Part shown: in pieces, positions 41,154-49,683 of the stretch
Position numbering within the stretch: the stretch's first letter is position 1
Layout: each line of letters begins with the position of its first letter
Virus record (IMG/VR): IMGVR_UViG_3300009155_000044
Location: 56,074-120,073 of that record
Direction: 5' to 3' (one strand)
DNA: 64,000 bases
From: a virus
The notes under the pieces: generated by a model
What the model was told of the DNA's origin: nothing
Database searches by the model: none
What the model saw: the letters and a program-made list of their open reading frames with translations, nothing else
Position numbers and translations under genes: made by a program

Positions 41154-42269
41154 ATGGAAATTCTCAAAGAAAAATATATAGGAAAAAAAATAGATCATAT
41201 GAATATTTTAAATATTGAAGAGGCAATAAAATTTTCTTCTGAAAAAAAGTCAATTATTGTTACTGGCGTAACTGGGCAGGATGGAAGTCACATGGTTGAT
41301 TATCTTTTAGCTAATACAGATTATGAAATTTTTGGATGCGTTCGTAGGCTTAGCGTCTATAACCATAAAAATATTTCTCACATCAATAATGAAAGATTTC
41401 ATTTAATTAATTTTGATCTTATCGACAGTCATTCTATTGCTAGAATTATTGAAAAAATTAAACCAGACTATTTTATTAACTTGGCTGCTCAAAGTTTTGT
41501 TGGTAGTAGTTGGGATTTTGCAAGACAAACATGGGAAACTAATTCTACTTCCACTTTGAATATTTTAGAATCAATAAGGCTCTATCATCCAACTTGTAGA
41601 TTTTATCAAGCTGGTTCTTCAGAAGAGTTTGGAGATGTATCGTACAGTCCTCAAGACGAACTTCATCCACTGCGCCCTAGAAGTCCATATGGAGCGTCTA
41701 AAACAGCTTCTAGGCAGCTAGTTAAGGTGTGGAGAGACTCTTATAATCTCTACGCAGTACAGGGGTGGCTATTCAATCACGAAGGCACTCGCAGGGGAGA
41801 AGAATTTGTAACTAGAAAAATTACAAAAGCGGTTACTCGTATCAAAAATGCTATTAATAATGAAGTGCCTTATAATATTCTTGAGCTTGGTAACTTAGAC
41901 GCTAAAAGAGACTGGAGTGATGCTGAAGATTTTGTAGAGGGAATTTGGCTCATGCTGAATCAAGAATCTCCCAAAGAGTATGTTTTATCATCTAATGAAA
42001 CGCACTCTATTAGAGAATTTGTTGAATTGGCATTTAAGGAAGTCGGAATTAGTGGGTATTGGCATGGAGAGGGAATCAATGAAAATTATATTGACAAAAA
42101 TAGCGGACGAGTATTAGTAGCAATTAATTCTAAATTTTATCGACCTGCCGAAGTTGAACTTCTTTGGGGAGATTCTACAAAAGCTCGCACAGAACTAAAC
42201 TGGATTCCAAAAACATCTTTTGAAAATCTAGTCAGCAAGATGGTATCAAATGACCTTGACGAACTTTAA
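41154..42269 (+). CDS. gmd: GDP-mannose 4,6-dehydratase
   Basis: A 371-residue NADP-dependent dehydratase, the first step from GDP-mannose to GDP-L-fucose. IIVTGVTGQDGSHMVDYLL (cofactor loop), FINLAAQSFVGSSWDFARQT (with the substrate-binding W), FYQAGSSEEFGDV (catalytic S/T-x-E), SPYGASKTAS (Y-x-x-x-K), FNHEGTRRGEEFVTRKI and GNLDAKRDWSDAEDFVEG are close to textbook Gmd. The N-terminus has about 35 extra residues; ATG codon 16 is another possible start. Base composition is much less AT-rich than the genes just upstream. Its partner Fcl is 15 kb away at 25345. Confidence 0.96.
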   Translation: MEILKEKYIGKKIDHMNILNIEEAIKFSSEKKSIIVTGVTGQDGSHMVDYLLANTDYEIFGCVRRLSVYNHKNISHINNERFHLINFDLIDSHSIARIIEKIKPDYFINLAAQSFVGSSWDFARQTWETNSTSTLNILESIRLYHPTCRFYQAGSSEEFGDVSYSPQDELHPLRPRSPYGASKTASRQLVKVWRDSYNLYAVQGWLFNHEGTRRGEEFVTRKITKAVTRIKNAINNEVPYNILELGNLDAKRDWSDAEDFVEGIWLMLNQESPKEYVLSSNETHSIREFVELAFKEVGISGYWHGEGINENYIDKNSGRVLVAINSKFYRPAEVELLWGDSTKARTELNWIPKTSFENLVSKMVSNDLDEL

Positions 42270-42283
42270 GACTGTTGTATAAT
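42256..42283 (+). promoter_or_regulatory. Sigma-70 promoter, predicted leaderless
   Basis: TTGACG (42256-42261), a 16-bp spacer and TATAAT (42278-42283) lie 5 nt before the ATG at 42289. The -35 overlaps the last codons of gmd. It would open the recombination/replication operon. Confidence 0.65.
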
Positions 42284-42288
42284 GGTGA

Positions 42289-42663
42289 ATGCCTGCTAAA
42301 AAGACTAAGCCAAAATCTCAAAAAAAAGTCAACAAAAAGAAAATCCTCATAAGATTGGTGCTTATTCCCGCAAAGGATAAGCGCCTTTTTTATATGCGAG
42401 AAATGCACTTTTTGAATATTTTATGCGAGAGATATTCTGAAGAGTTCATGGAAGTTGCTTCTTTTGACAAGCAGTTTGATTCTTTAGCATATCTAGTTAG
42501 CGAAAAGCTTAAAGAGACGTTGGATCAAAAGTTCAGAGCTTTTAACTTTACCGTTGACACTTCAAGGTATGAGAGTTATGATCTAGGCGATAAGTGTGAT
42601 TCTGATGCATCTATCATTAATAAAACTAAAACCATCAAAGACTTCCTAAATGAGCAAAATTAA
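42289..42663 (+). CDS. Hypothetical basic protein upstream of uvsX
   Basis: A 124-residue protein with a strongly basic start (PAKKTKPKSQKKVNKKK) and a folded-looking middle (RLVLIPAKDKRLFYMREMHF, then LCERYSEEFMEVASFDKQFD). No family was recognised. It overlaps the recombinase start by 14 nt and is the first gene behind a good promoter, so it is probably a replication or recombination accessory protein, possibly DNA-binding. That role is inferred from context. Confidence 0.5.
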   Translation: MPAKKTKPKSQKKVNKKKILIRLVLIPAKDKRLFYMREMHFLNILCERYSEEFMEVASFDKQFDSLAYLVSEKLKETLDQKFRAFNFTVDTSRYESYDLGDKCDSDASIINKTKTIKDFLNEQN

Positions 42664-43792
42664 AGATAAAGATAAAGAAGTTGTAAAATCATCTGATGTT
42701 CTTGGATCATTCCTAAAACAAAATTCTGAAGATCACTATAATTTTGAAGAAGAAATTGACTATAAAGTTTCTAGCGGATCGCTTCAGTTAGATTTGCATT
42801 TAGATGGAGGATTAGGACCAGGACTACATAGATTTTGCGGTCCAAATGAAACTGGAAAAACATCGTGCGCTCTTTCATTCATGAAGGGATTCTTAGATAA
42901 TGGAGTTAATCGAAAAGGTTTTTACATCAAAGCTGAAGGTCGCCTATCTAAACAAATGAGAGAAAGATCAGGAATTAAATTTGTCTTCTCTGCTGAAGAA
43001 TGGGTTGATGGAACTTGTTTTGTATTTGAAACAAATATTTATGAAACTGCTGTTGATGCTATGCGTCAACTAGTTGGCAAAAATGATGAAAGTAAATTCT
43101 ACTTTTTCCTCCTAGACTCTGTTGATGGACTCATCTCTAAAGGAGATTTAGACAAGGGATTTGAAGATAGTAATAAAGTTGCTGGTGGAGCAGTGATTGC
43201 TGGCAACTTTATGAAGCGAATGTCAATCTCTCTATGCAAGAGAGGCCACTTAGCAATTTTCATTAGTCAAGTTCGAGCAGATATCAAACTTGATCCATAC
43301 TCTAAAGCTCCAGTACGCCAAACTTCTGCCACTGGCGGCAATGCACTACTTCACTTTGCAAATTGGATTCTTGAATTTGAACCAAGATTCAAGGGAGATC
43401 TTATTCTCAAAAACCCCAACATTGATAAAATTGATTTAATTAATAATCCAATCATTGGTCACTTTGCGAAAGCTACAGTGAAGAAGTCTCCCAATGAAAA
43501 GACAAACTTAACAATTCCATATCCTATTAAATATGGAAGAACTAATGGCAATTCAATTTGGATTGAAAAAGAAATCGTTGATATGCTTTATGCATGGGAG
43601 TTCATTTCTCGCAAAGGATCTTGGATTAACGTCTCAGACGAGTTTCGACAATTAGTGCTTGAAGAAACAGCTATCATAATTCCTGAAAAAATTCAAGGTG
43701 CTGATAATTTATTCTTTTTTATTGAAAATGATGCTAAACTTGCAGCTTTCTTAATTAAATATTTTAAGAAGCTCATCAATAATGAAGTTTAA
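42650..43792 (+). CDS. uvsX: RecA/UvsX-type recombinase
   Basis: A 380-residue strand-exchange ATPase. The core runs from SSGSLQLDLHLDGGLGPG to the Walker A FCGPNETGKTS (P-loop at residues 64-72). It continues through KAEGRLSKQMRERSG (the position of the catalytic Glu), FFLLDSVDGL (Walker B) and IFISQVRADI with SATGGNALLHFANWILEFEP (L2-like region and the Gln sensor). The C-terminal about 130 residues differ from bacterial RecA. It is closer in plan to phage recombinases than to host RecA. It overlaps the next gene by 11 nt and lies upstream of the helicase. Confidence 0.9.
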   Translation: MSKIKDKDKEVVKSSDVLGSFLKQNSEDHYNFEEEIDYKVSSGSLQLDLHLDGGLGPGLHRFCGPNETGKTSCALSFMKGFLDNGVNRKGFYIKAEGRLSKQMRERSGIKFVFSAEEWVDGTCFVFETNIYETAVDAMRQLVGKNDESKFYFFLLDSVDGLISKGDLDKGFEDSNKVAGGAVIAGNFMKRMSISLCKRGHLAIFISQVRADIKLDPYSKAPVRQTSATGGNALLHFANWILEFEPRFKGDLILKNPNIDKIDLINNPIIGHFAKATVKKSPNEKTNLTIPYPIKYGRTNGNSIWIEKEIVDMLYAWEFISRKGSWINVSDEFRQLVLEETAIIIPEKIQGADNLFFFIENDAKLAAFLIKYFKKLINNEV

Positions 43793-44189
43793 AAACATCA
43801 ATGGCAATCCATCATTTTTAAAAAATTCCAAGAAGTATCTCATTGATTGGGAAGTTGATAGCCGTAGCAAATTCCAAACAACTGTTAAAAACTTTTTAAA
43901 ACTTTATTGGCAAAATGATAGAGTTTTTGAAGAAATGCGCGTTGTTGGAACAGCTTTATCTTTAGACTTCTACAATTACAATAAAAAAGTTGCTGTTGAA
44001 GTTCAAGGTTTGCAGCATACTCAATATGTTAAATTCTTTCATAGAAATAAACTTCAATATTTAAAACAATTAAAAAGAGATGACAAAAAGTTAAAGTTTT
44101 GCGAAGTAAATGAAATAATTTTAATAGAAATTTACCCCAAAGATGTTCTCAATAAAGAGTTATTTTTGAATTTTGGAGTAGAACTATAA
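43782..44189 (+). CDS. Vsr/PD-(D/E)XK-like endonuclease
   Basis: A 135-residue nuclease-like protein. FEEMRVVGTALSLDFYNYNK, then KVAVEVQGLQHTQYVKFFH, then LKRDDKKLKFCEVNEIILIE show the Vsr-like order: an early Glu, a D in S-L-D-F, E-x-Q-G, a nearby His and a basic R-D-x-x-K helix. The decayed endonuclease inside the split dnaE intein (52074-52355) has the same plan. It may be a free-standing homing endonuclease or a repair/recombination nuclease. It lies between uvsX and the intein-bearing helicase gene, which leaves both open. Confidence 0.65.
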   Translation: MKFKNINGNPSFLKNSKKYLIDWEVDSRSKFQTTVKNFLKLYWQNDRVFEEMRVVGTALSLDFYNYNKKVAVEVQGLQHTQYVKFFHRNKLQYLKQLKRDDKKLKFCEVNEIILIEIYPKDVLNKELFLNFGVEL

Positions 44190-44197
44190 ATCAATCA

Positions 44198-44226
44198 TTG
44201 ACAAAATCAATAGTCTCTCGTATACA
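44198..44226 (+). promoter_or_regulatory. Sigma-70 promoter of the helicase gene, predicted leaderless
   Basis: TTGACA (44198-44203), a 17-bp spacer and TATACA (44221-44226) lie 5 nt before the ATG at 44232. The -35 is perfect. Transcription should begin on or next to the start codon. Confidence 0.7.
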
Positions 44227-44231
44227 CATAT

Positions 44232-46826
44232 ATGATCTACGATTATGAATTAGAAAAACAATTACTTGCAGCTTTAATCAAAGAGCCAGATGATTATTGT
44301 GAGATTTCTAATTTTATCAACTCTAGAGATTTTTATTCTGAGAATACTAATTTACACTCTTCAATCTTTTCAATCATCAAACAAGCTATTGATAAGAGCG
44401 AAGGAATTGACGAGGTTATTATTGCTCAGAGAGTAAATTCTCTAGGATTATCTTTTGAGGATAATGTTAATCCATCTGATTATATTAGATCTTTAGGAAT
44501 GCGAAAAGTTCCCAAAGGAAACCTAATTAAAACAGCCAGGGAGTTAAAAAAATACACAGTACGTAGAGAAATCTACGAGTCTGCTCGCGAAGTCGCCAAG
44601 AAAATGAAGGGCATTAGTCCTGATTCAACTTACACAGACATCATTTCTCAAGCAGATCAAATCTATAATTCTCGTATTAATTTATATGAATTAGGAAATG
44701 ATACTCCAGAAAATATTTACGAAGAGATGGAAGCTCTCGTTGAGGAGAGGGGAAACAATCCCGTTGTGGAATTCGGCATGATGGGTCCACATAAAAAAGT
44801 AAATCAAATCTACGGATCTCTTCTTCGCCCTGGCAATATCACTGTGATTGTTGCTAGAAGTGGCGTTGGTAAAATGAATCCATTATATACTAAAGTCTTA
44901 ACTCCAAATGGATTCGTTGAGATGAGAGATATTTTAGTTGGATCTGAAATTGTATGTCCAAATGGCAAAACTTCAAAAGTCCTTAAAACATTCGATCATC
45001 AACAAAAAGATATCTATCGCGTTACTTTTGAAGACGGAAGATTCTCCGATTGTGGTTTAGATCACTTGTGGAAAATTTATACAAGAAATAATAAAGGATT
45101 ATATCATTGGGAAGTATCTGATACTCAAAAGATAATTAATGACCTATCTCAAAAAAGTAAAAAAGTATTTATTCCATTAGTATCTGAAATCAATTCTATA
45201 GATAAGGAGTTTCTCTTAGATCCATATATTGTGGGAGCTTTAATTGGCGATGGCTGTTTGAGAGATGGTTTTGTTATAGAATCAGCTGATAGTTTTATTC
45301 CTAATAAAATTGAAAAGCTTTTAAAAGAAGACTGCGAAGTTTCAATTAGAGAAAGCTCGAAAAGCCAGTCTAAAACTTATAGATTTTTTACTTCAAAAGG
45401 GGGATCTTTTAAAAATCCACTCATAGAGCATTTAAAAGATTTAAATCTTTATGGTAAATTATCTTATGATAAATTTATTCCAGAAGAGTATTTCTACGGA
45501 TCTTTTAATCAGCGTTTAGATCTTCTGCAAGGTTTAATGGATACAGATGGAACTTTGAGCAAAAGCAGGGGAAGAAATGGAGATTCATGTAGCTATGGAG
45601 GATTAAGCTACTCTACATCTAGCAAACAATTATCAACAGATATCCAGCGCTTGATCTGGAGTCTCGGAGGAAAAGCTAAAATCTCCGAAAGAATTTCAAC
45701 ATATAAAAATAAAGATGGAGAAAAAGTCAATGGAGCTATTTCTTATAGTGTTAGAATTAGAATGCCAAATCCAAAAGATGCATTTTCTCTTCCAAGAAAG
45801 AAAGATTTGGCTCTAAGTAAAGAAAATTATCAATACTCTAATCTAAAACTAAGAATATCTAATATCGAAAAATTAGAAAATAAAGAAGATTGCCGCTGTA
45901 TTGAAATTGAGGATGGCGAACATTTATATATTATCGATGAGTTTATTGTTACTCATAATACTCAATTTTGCATGGATTACAGTACCAAGGTTGCTGTTAA
46001 ATATAGCATTCCAGTATTGCACTTCGACAATGGAGAAATGAGCAAAGAAGAACTCATTATGCGGCAATGTGCTGCACTCTCTGGAGTTCCCATGCATTTG
46101 ATTGAAACTGGCAACTGGCGCAAAGCTGGACAAGAAGTGGTTGATAAAATTAGATCAGTCTGGAGCCAAGTTAAAAATCTCCAGTTCTACTACTACAATG
46201 TTGGTGGCATGGATGTTGATAGTATGATTAAAACTCTCAAGCGTTTTTATTATGGAAAAGTTGGTCGAGGCAATAGAATGATCTTCTCGTTTGACTATAT
46301 TAAAACTACTTCCGAATCTGGAGGAGGAAAGAATGAGTGGCAAGTTGTTGGTGAGATGGTGGATAAATTTAAAAAGTGCGTTCAAAAGGAAATCTTGTAT
46401 GATGGAAATCCCATCATTCCCATGATCACTTCAGTTCAATCTAACAGAAGTGGAATTACAAACAACCGAAACTCCTCTAATGTTATTGATGATGAAAGTG
46501 TAGTTTCTCTTTCTGATCGAATTACTCAGTTTTGCTCTCACATGTTTATTCTTAGAAACAAAACTGCTGATGAAATTGAATCTGAAGGTCGTAATTTTGG
46601 AACTCATAAACTCATCAACGTTAAAGCTAGACATCTTGGTCAAGATATTGCTGGAGCAGTTGAGCCTATTAGAATTGGAGATGCTCTTAGAAAAAATTTC
46701 ATCAATTTAGATTTCAAAAACTTCTCCATTAGCGAGCGAGGTGATCTTCGTGATATTGCTAATTCAATGGATACAAATGGAGAATTAGAAACCGATGAAG
46801 ACGATGACCTGCCAAGTTTCCGTTGA
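44232..46826 (+). CDS. dnaB: DnaB-type replicative helicase with class 3-like intein
   Basis: An 864-residue precursor; the spliced helicase would be about 502 residues. The N-terminal DnaB domain (YDYELEKQLLAALIKEPDDY) is followed by a helical linker and the RecA-like motor. The P-loop reads ARSGVGK (ending at residue 214), is interrupted by the intein, and resumes with TQFCMDYSTK. Later motifs are VLHFDNGEM, FSFDYIKT (Walker B) and KLINVKARHLGQDIAG. The C-terminus is acidic (ETDEDDDLPSFR). The intein splits the Walker A K-T pair, so no ATP hydrolysis is possible before splicing. It overlaps the primase gene by 32 nt. Confidence 0.93.
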   Translation: MIYDYELEKQLLAALIKEPDDYCEISNFINSRDFYSENTNLHSSIFSIIKQAIDKSEGIDEVIIAQRVNSLGLSFEDNVNPSDYIRSLGMRKVPKGNLIKTARELKKYTVRREIYESAREVAKKMKGISPDSTYTDIISQADQIYNSRINLYELGNDTPENIYEEMEALVEERGNNPVVEFGMMGPHKKVNQIYGSLLRPGNITVIVARSGVGKMNPLYTKVLTPNGFVEMRDILVGSEIVCPNGKTSKVLKTFDHQQKDIYRVTFEDGRFSDCGLDHLWKIYTRNNKGLYHWEVSDTQKIINDLSQKSKKVFIPLVSEINSIDKEFLLDPYIVGALIGDGCLRDGFVIESADSFIPNKIEKLLKEDCEVSIRESSKSQSKTYRFFTSKGGSFKNPLIEHLKDLNLYGKLSYDKFIPEEYFYGSFNQRLDLLQGLMDTDGTLSKSRGRNGDSCSYGGLSYSTSSKQLSTDIQRLIWSLGGKAKISERISTYKNKDGEKVNGAISYSVRIRMPNPKDAFSLPRKKDLALSKENYQYSNLKLRISNIEKLENKEDCRCIEIEDGEHLYIIDEFIVTHNTQFCMDYSTKVAVKYSIPVLHFDNGEMSKEELIMRQCAALSGVPMHLIETGNWRKAGQEVVDKIRSVWSQVKNLQFYYYNVGGMDVDSMIKTLKRFYYGKVGRGNRMIFSFDYIKTTSESGGGKNEWQVVGEMVDKFKKCVQKEILYDGNPIIPMITSVQSNRSGITNNRNSSNVIDDESVVSLSDRITQFCSHMFILRNKTADEIESEGRNFGTHKLINVKARHLGQDIAGAVEPIRIGDALRKNFINLDFKNFSISERGDLRDIANSMDTNGELETDEDDDLPSFR
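44874..45959 (+). mobile_element. Class 3-like intein with LAGLIDADG endonuclease in DnaB
   Basis: Residues 215-576 (362 residues). Position 1 is Met (MNPLYTKVLTPNGFVEMRDI), not Cys, Ser or Thr. The W-C-T signature of class 3 inteins is present: Trp66 in GLDHLW, Cys340 or Cys342 in EDCRCIEI, and Thr360 in the final VTHN, followed by +1 Thr. IVGALIGDGCL and LLQGLMDTDGTL are LAGLIDADG motifs of an apparently intact homing endonuclease. Insertion is inside the P-loop, a known hotspot for helicase inteins. Confidence 0.88.
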
Positions 46827-47868
46827 TCCCAATCAAATCAAAAACACTCTAGAATCTGTTGGTTACAAGCTAATGGATTTTGGAAATCACTGGAGAACCA
46901 GCGCTCTATATAGAGGAGGAGATAATTCTACTTCTATTAGAATCTATAAAAATACTGGAGTGTGGACAGATTTTGTATCTGGTTCTCAATCTTTTCCACT
47001 AGAAAAACTATTGCAATTAACAGTCTGTGGAGATAAAAAAAAACTCAACAAGATTCTTGATTCTTTAAATAAATCAGAAGACTTTTTTTATGAGCCTAAA
47101 CAATTAATCGAAATGGAACGAATCTACCCAGACTCAATATTAGAGAAACTATTTCCTAATTATTCTTTTTATACTAAGAAGAATTATAAAGAATCAACTC
47201 TCAAATTTTATAAAACTGGATTTGCTGGTGAAGGTAAAATGTATCGCCGCATGGTGTTTCCAATTTATAATGATAACTCTCAAATCATTGGATTTAGCGG
47301 TAGAAAAATTGATGTTGCTGATAAGATTCCCAAATGGAAGCATTTAGGTCAGAGAAAAAATTGGATTTATCCAGCACATATTCCCGCAGCTAAAACAGTA
47401 GATTCTTGGATAAAGGAAAAAGAAGAAGTGATCTTAGTAGAGAGTATTGGAGATAGCATGGCTCTTTACGAAAACAATATTACCAATAACCTTGTAACTT
47501 TTGGACTAGGAGTGAGTTCCGCAATTATTAGTTATTTAAACTCTTTCCAACTAAAGAAAATAATTATATCCACAAACAATGACTTTGAATCTTCAATTAA
47601 TCATGGATACAATGGAGCAATTAAAATTTTACTTTCTTTGATCAAATATTTTAACTTTGATCAGATTGAAATTCGCCTTCCTCCAAAACCATATAATGAT
47701 TTTTCAGATGCTCATCAAGACAAGTATAATTTACAATCTTGGCGTAAACAAGAAATAGATCGTAAAAAGTATATTGAGAATTTAAAATACTACATTCACA
47801 ATAATAAAACAGTCTTTAAGCAAAAAGATGTAGAGTCTTTGATGAAAATTTTTAAAAATTATGACTGA
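46795..47868 (+). CDS. DNA primase, DnaG-like
   Basis: A 357-residue protein with the primase core: RMVFPIYNDNSQIIGFSGRK, then PKWKHLGQRKNWIYP, then the TOPRIM VILVESIGDSMALYE (catalytic Glu) and KIIISTNND with the acidic pair. The N-terminal 100 residues replace the CHC2 zinc finger; no Cys/His set is seen, only a WRTSALYRGGDNSTSIRIY strand-turn of the kind that follows a lost zinc finger. Starts at ATG 46795 and ATG 46804 are both possible. It follows the helicase and would supply primers with it. Confidence 0.82.
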   Translation: MKTMTCQVSVDPNQIKNTLESVGYKLMDFGNHWRTSALYRGGDNSTSIRIYKNTGVWTDFVSGSQSFPLEKLLQLTVCGDKKKLNKILDSLNKSEDFFYEPKQLIEMERIYPDSILEKLFPNYSFYTKKNYKESTLKFYKTGFAGEGKMYRRMVFPIYNDNSQIIGFSGRKIDVADKIPKWKHLGQRKNWIYPAHIPAAKTVDSWIKEKEEVILVESIGDSMALYENNITNNLVTFGLGVSSAIISYLNSFQLKKIIISTNNDFESSINHGYNGAIKILLSLIKYFNFDQIEIRLPPKPYNDFSDAHQDKYNLQSWRKQEIDRKKYIENLKYYIHNNKTVFKQKDVESLMKIFKNYD

Positions 47869-48901
47869 ACCTAAAACTACATTATCTGCAAGTAGAATCA
47901 AAACTCTTCAAAGTTGTAGCTGGTTATATTGGTGTAAGTATAAATTAAATCTTCCAGATAAAGGAAACGATGGCAGTTCTCGCGGAACTGTTTGTCACTT
48001 CATTTTTGAGCTACTGGGCAAATCAAGAAGAGAAAAGATTCATCAATATATTATAGATAATAATGATCCATTTTCTCATGGCGCAATCAAACGATTAGTA
48101 TTAAAACATGCTTTAAAATTACAAGTTGCTGATGAGGAAAATTTAGAGTCTATCAGAATCATGATTTTGAATGGACTCAAGTATGATTTCTACGGCAGAG
48201 CTAATGGATTGATTTCAGAATCTTTTTCAGAGAAAGACTTTGAAATTGTTCGTCAAGATGACAAAGCTGGAATCTCTTATAAGATCAAAGGATTTATTGA
48301 TAAATTGTTTTTATATAAAAATGAAAACTTAGCAATTATTCGCGACTTTAAAAGTAGCAAAGAGAAGTTCAAAGGAAAAGAAATCTCTGATAACTTGCAG
48401 GATTACATGTATAACCTTGCAGTTCGCCACATGTTTCCAGAATTCAAAAAGAGAGTTAGTGAATTCTTATTTTTAAAGTTTGAGCTAGATCAAAAGCTAT
48501 TGCAAAAATCTGATGGAGCAGTAGTTATGGATAGAATCAATGAAGATGATTTGGATGGATTCGAGCATCAGCTAACCTCAATTCAAAAATACATAGATGA
48601 ACTTTCAGAAATTGATGCTAAGTCTAATTTTGCTAAAAATTCTCCATTTCCCACAGACAAGTCTTTTAGTGGTCCGCTCCAATGTGGATTTGCTAAATAC
48701 AAAGGAGAATTAAAAAAAGATGGAAATCCCAAGTGGGCTTGTTCTATGAAGTTTGATTTCTATTATTATGTCATTTTAAAAGATGGAAAAGTTACTAAAT
48801 CATTTTTGGAAGAAGACTTTAGTGAATCTCTAGTGGAGAGCGACCATTCTTTTGAGAAGAGATACTACGCAGGTTGTCCCGCGCATCTAAAACACTCTTG
48901 A
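47861..48901 (+). CDS. RecB/Cas4-like PD-(D/E)XK nuclease
   Basis: A 346-residue nuclease-family protein. LSASRIKTLQSCSWLYWCKY opens it (the usual S-x-S-x-x-x-x-x-x-C-P-x-x-x-x-Y start, with Ser for Pro). It continues with RGTVCHFIFELLG (the H of motif I), IKGFIDKLFLY and IIRDFKSSKEKF (the D...D-x-K core), then LQDYMYNLAVRHM (the QxxxY motif). C-terminal Cys residues (PLQCGF, WACSMKF, AGCPAH) together with the N-terminal ones could hold an iron-sulfur cluster as in Cas4/AddB relatives; that is a guess. It overlaps the primase gene by 8 nt. The likely role is DNA end processing in replication or recombination. Confidence 0.8.
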   Translation: MTEPKTTLSASRIKTLQSCSWLYWCKYKLNLPDKGNDGSSRGTVCHFIFELLGKSRREKIHQYIIDNNDPFSHGAIKRLVLKHALKLQVADEENLESIRIMILNGLKYDFYGRANGLISESFSEKDFEIVRQDDKAGISYKIKGFIDKLFLYKNENLAIIRDFKSSKEKFKGKEISDNLQDYMYNLAVRHMFPEFKKRVSEFLFLKFELDQKLLQKSDGAVVMDRINEDDLDGFEHQLTSIQKYIDELSEIDAKSNFAKNSPFPTDKSFSGPLQCGFAKYKGELKKDGNPKWACSMKFDFYYYVILKDGKVTKSFLEEDFSESLVESDHSFEKRYYAGCPAHLKHS

Positions 48902-48925
48902 CTTGTTCCGAAGTTGTGCTATCAT
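48898..48925 (+). promoter_or_regulatory. Sigma-70 promoter of the polymerase genes, predicted leaderless
   Basis: TTGACT (48898-48903), a 16-bp spacer and TATCAT (48920-48925) lie 5 nt before the ATG at 48931. The -35 overlaps the stop of the upstream nuclease gene. Confidence 0.6.
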
Positions 48926-48930
48926 AGAAG

Positions 48931-49683
48931 ATGCTCGCTCTCTTCAAATCCAGTTGTTCTATTGGACGCAGTATCCTAACTCTAAATGATCCTAATAATT
49001 GTCATGAGAATGGACCAGATAGCATTTTCTCCATTGCTGTTGAGAATGATTTAAAAACAGTTACTCTTGTGGAAGATTCCATGGTTGGATTTTTCGATGC
49101 ATTTAGAATCAGTCAAGCTCTTGGAATTCAATTGATTTTTGGATTACGATTCTCCTGCTGCGATCAGCTTGATAGTCTAACATCTAATCATAAATTAATT
49201 GCATTTGCTAAAAATGATCAAGGATGTAAAGACTTGTACAGTCTCTACTCTAAAATTTATGTTGATTTTAATGGCAAAATTACTCATGAGCAATTGCAAT
49301 TAGCATGGACTGATAACTTAAAATTAGCTGTTCCATTCTATGATTCATTCATTCATCAGAATAATTTTTACTTTCAAAGCTGCATTCAAGAGTTTGGAAA
49401 TATTAAGCCAGTCTTTTTTATAGAGTCTAATAATCTTCCATTCGATGATGCTCTGGAAAGAGAAGTTTTAAAATTTACTGAAAACGGCAAAAAGTTTGAA
49501 GTGCAAAAAACTAAATCTATTTATTATAAAGATAAGTGCGATGTAGAAGCTTTTCAAACTTATAAAATTATTTGTAATCGAACCTTTGGTCGCCAAGCTA
49601 CACTGTCCTCTCCTAATCTAAATCACTTCGGAAGTGATGAGTTTTGTTGGGAATCTTATCTAGAACAAACTAATGAACGATAA
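48931..49683 (+). CDS. DNA polymerase III alpha, separate PHP-domain protein
   Basis: A 250-residue protein that looks like the N-terminal PHP domain of DnaE as a separate chain: SIFSIAVENDLKTVTLVEDS, MVGFFDAFRISQALGIQLIF and GLRFSC, then KLIAFAKNDQGCKDLYSLYS. The metal ligands of active PHP domains are not conserved: the H-x-H start is replaced by SCSIGRS and the D-H motif by VEDS. So it is probably a structural remnant rather than a nuclease. The polymerase core follows at 50302, with the exonuclease gene in between. Assignment rests on the characteristic A-K-N-x-x-G-x-x-x-L-Y block and on context. Confidence 0.72.
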   Translation: MLALFKSSCSIGRSILTLNDPNNCHENGPDSIFSIAVENDLKTVTLVEDSMVGFFDAFRISQALGIQLIFGLRFSCCDQLDSLTSNHKLIAFAKNDQGCKDLYSLYSKIYVDFNGKITHEQLQLAWTDNLKLAVPFYDSFIHQNNFYFQSCIQEFGNIKPVFFIESNNLPFDDALEREVLKFTENGKKFEVQKTKSIYYKDKCDVEAFQTYKIICNRTFGRQATLSSPNLNHFGSDEFCWESYLEQTNER

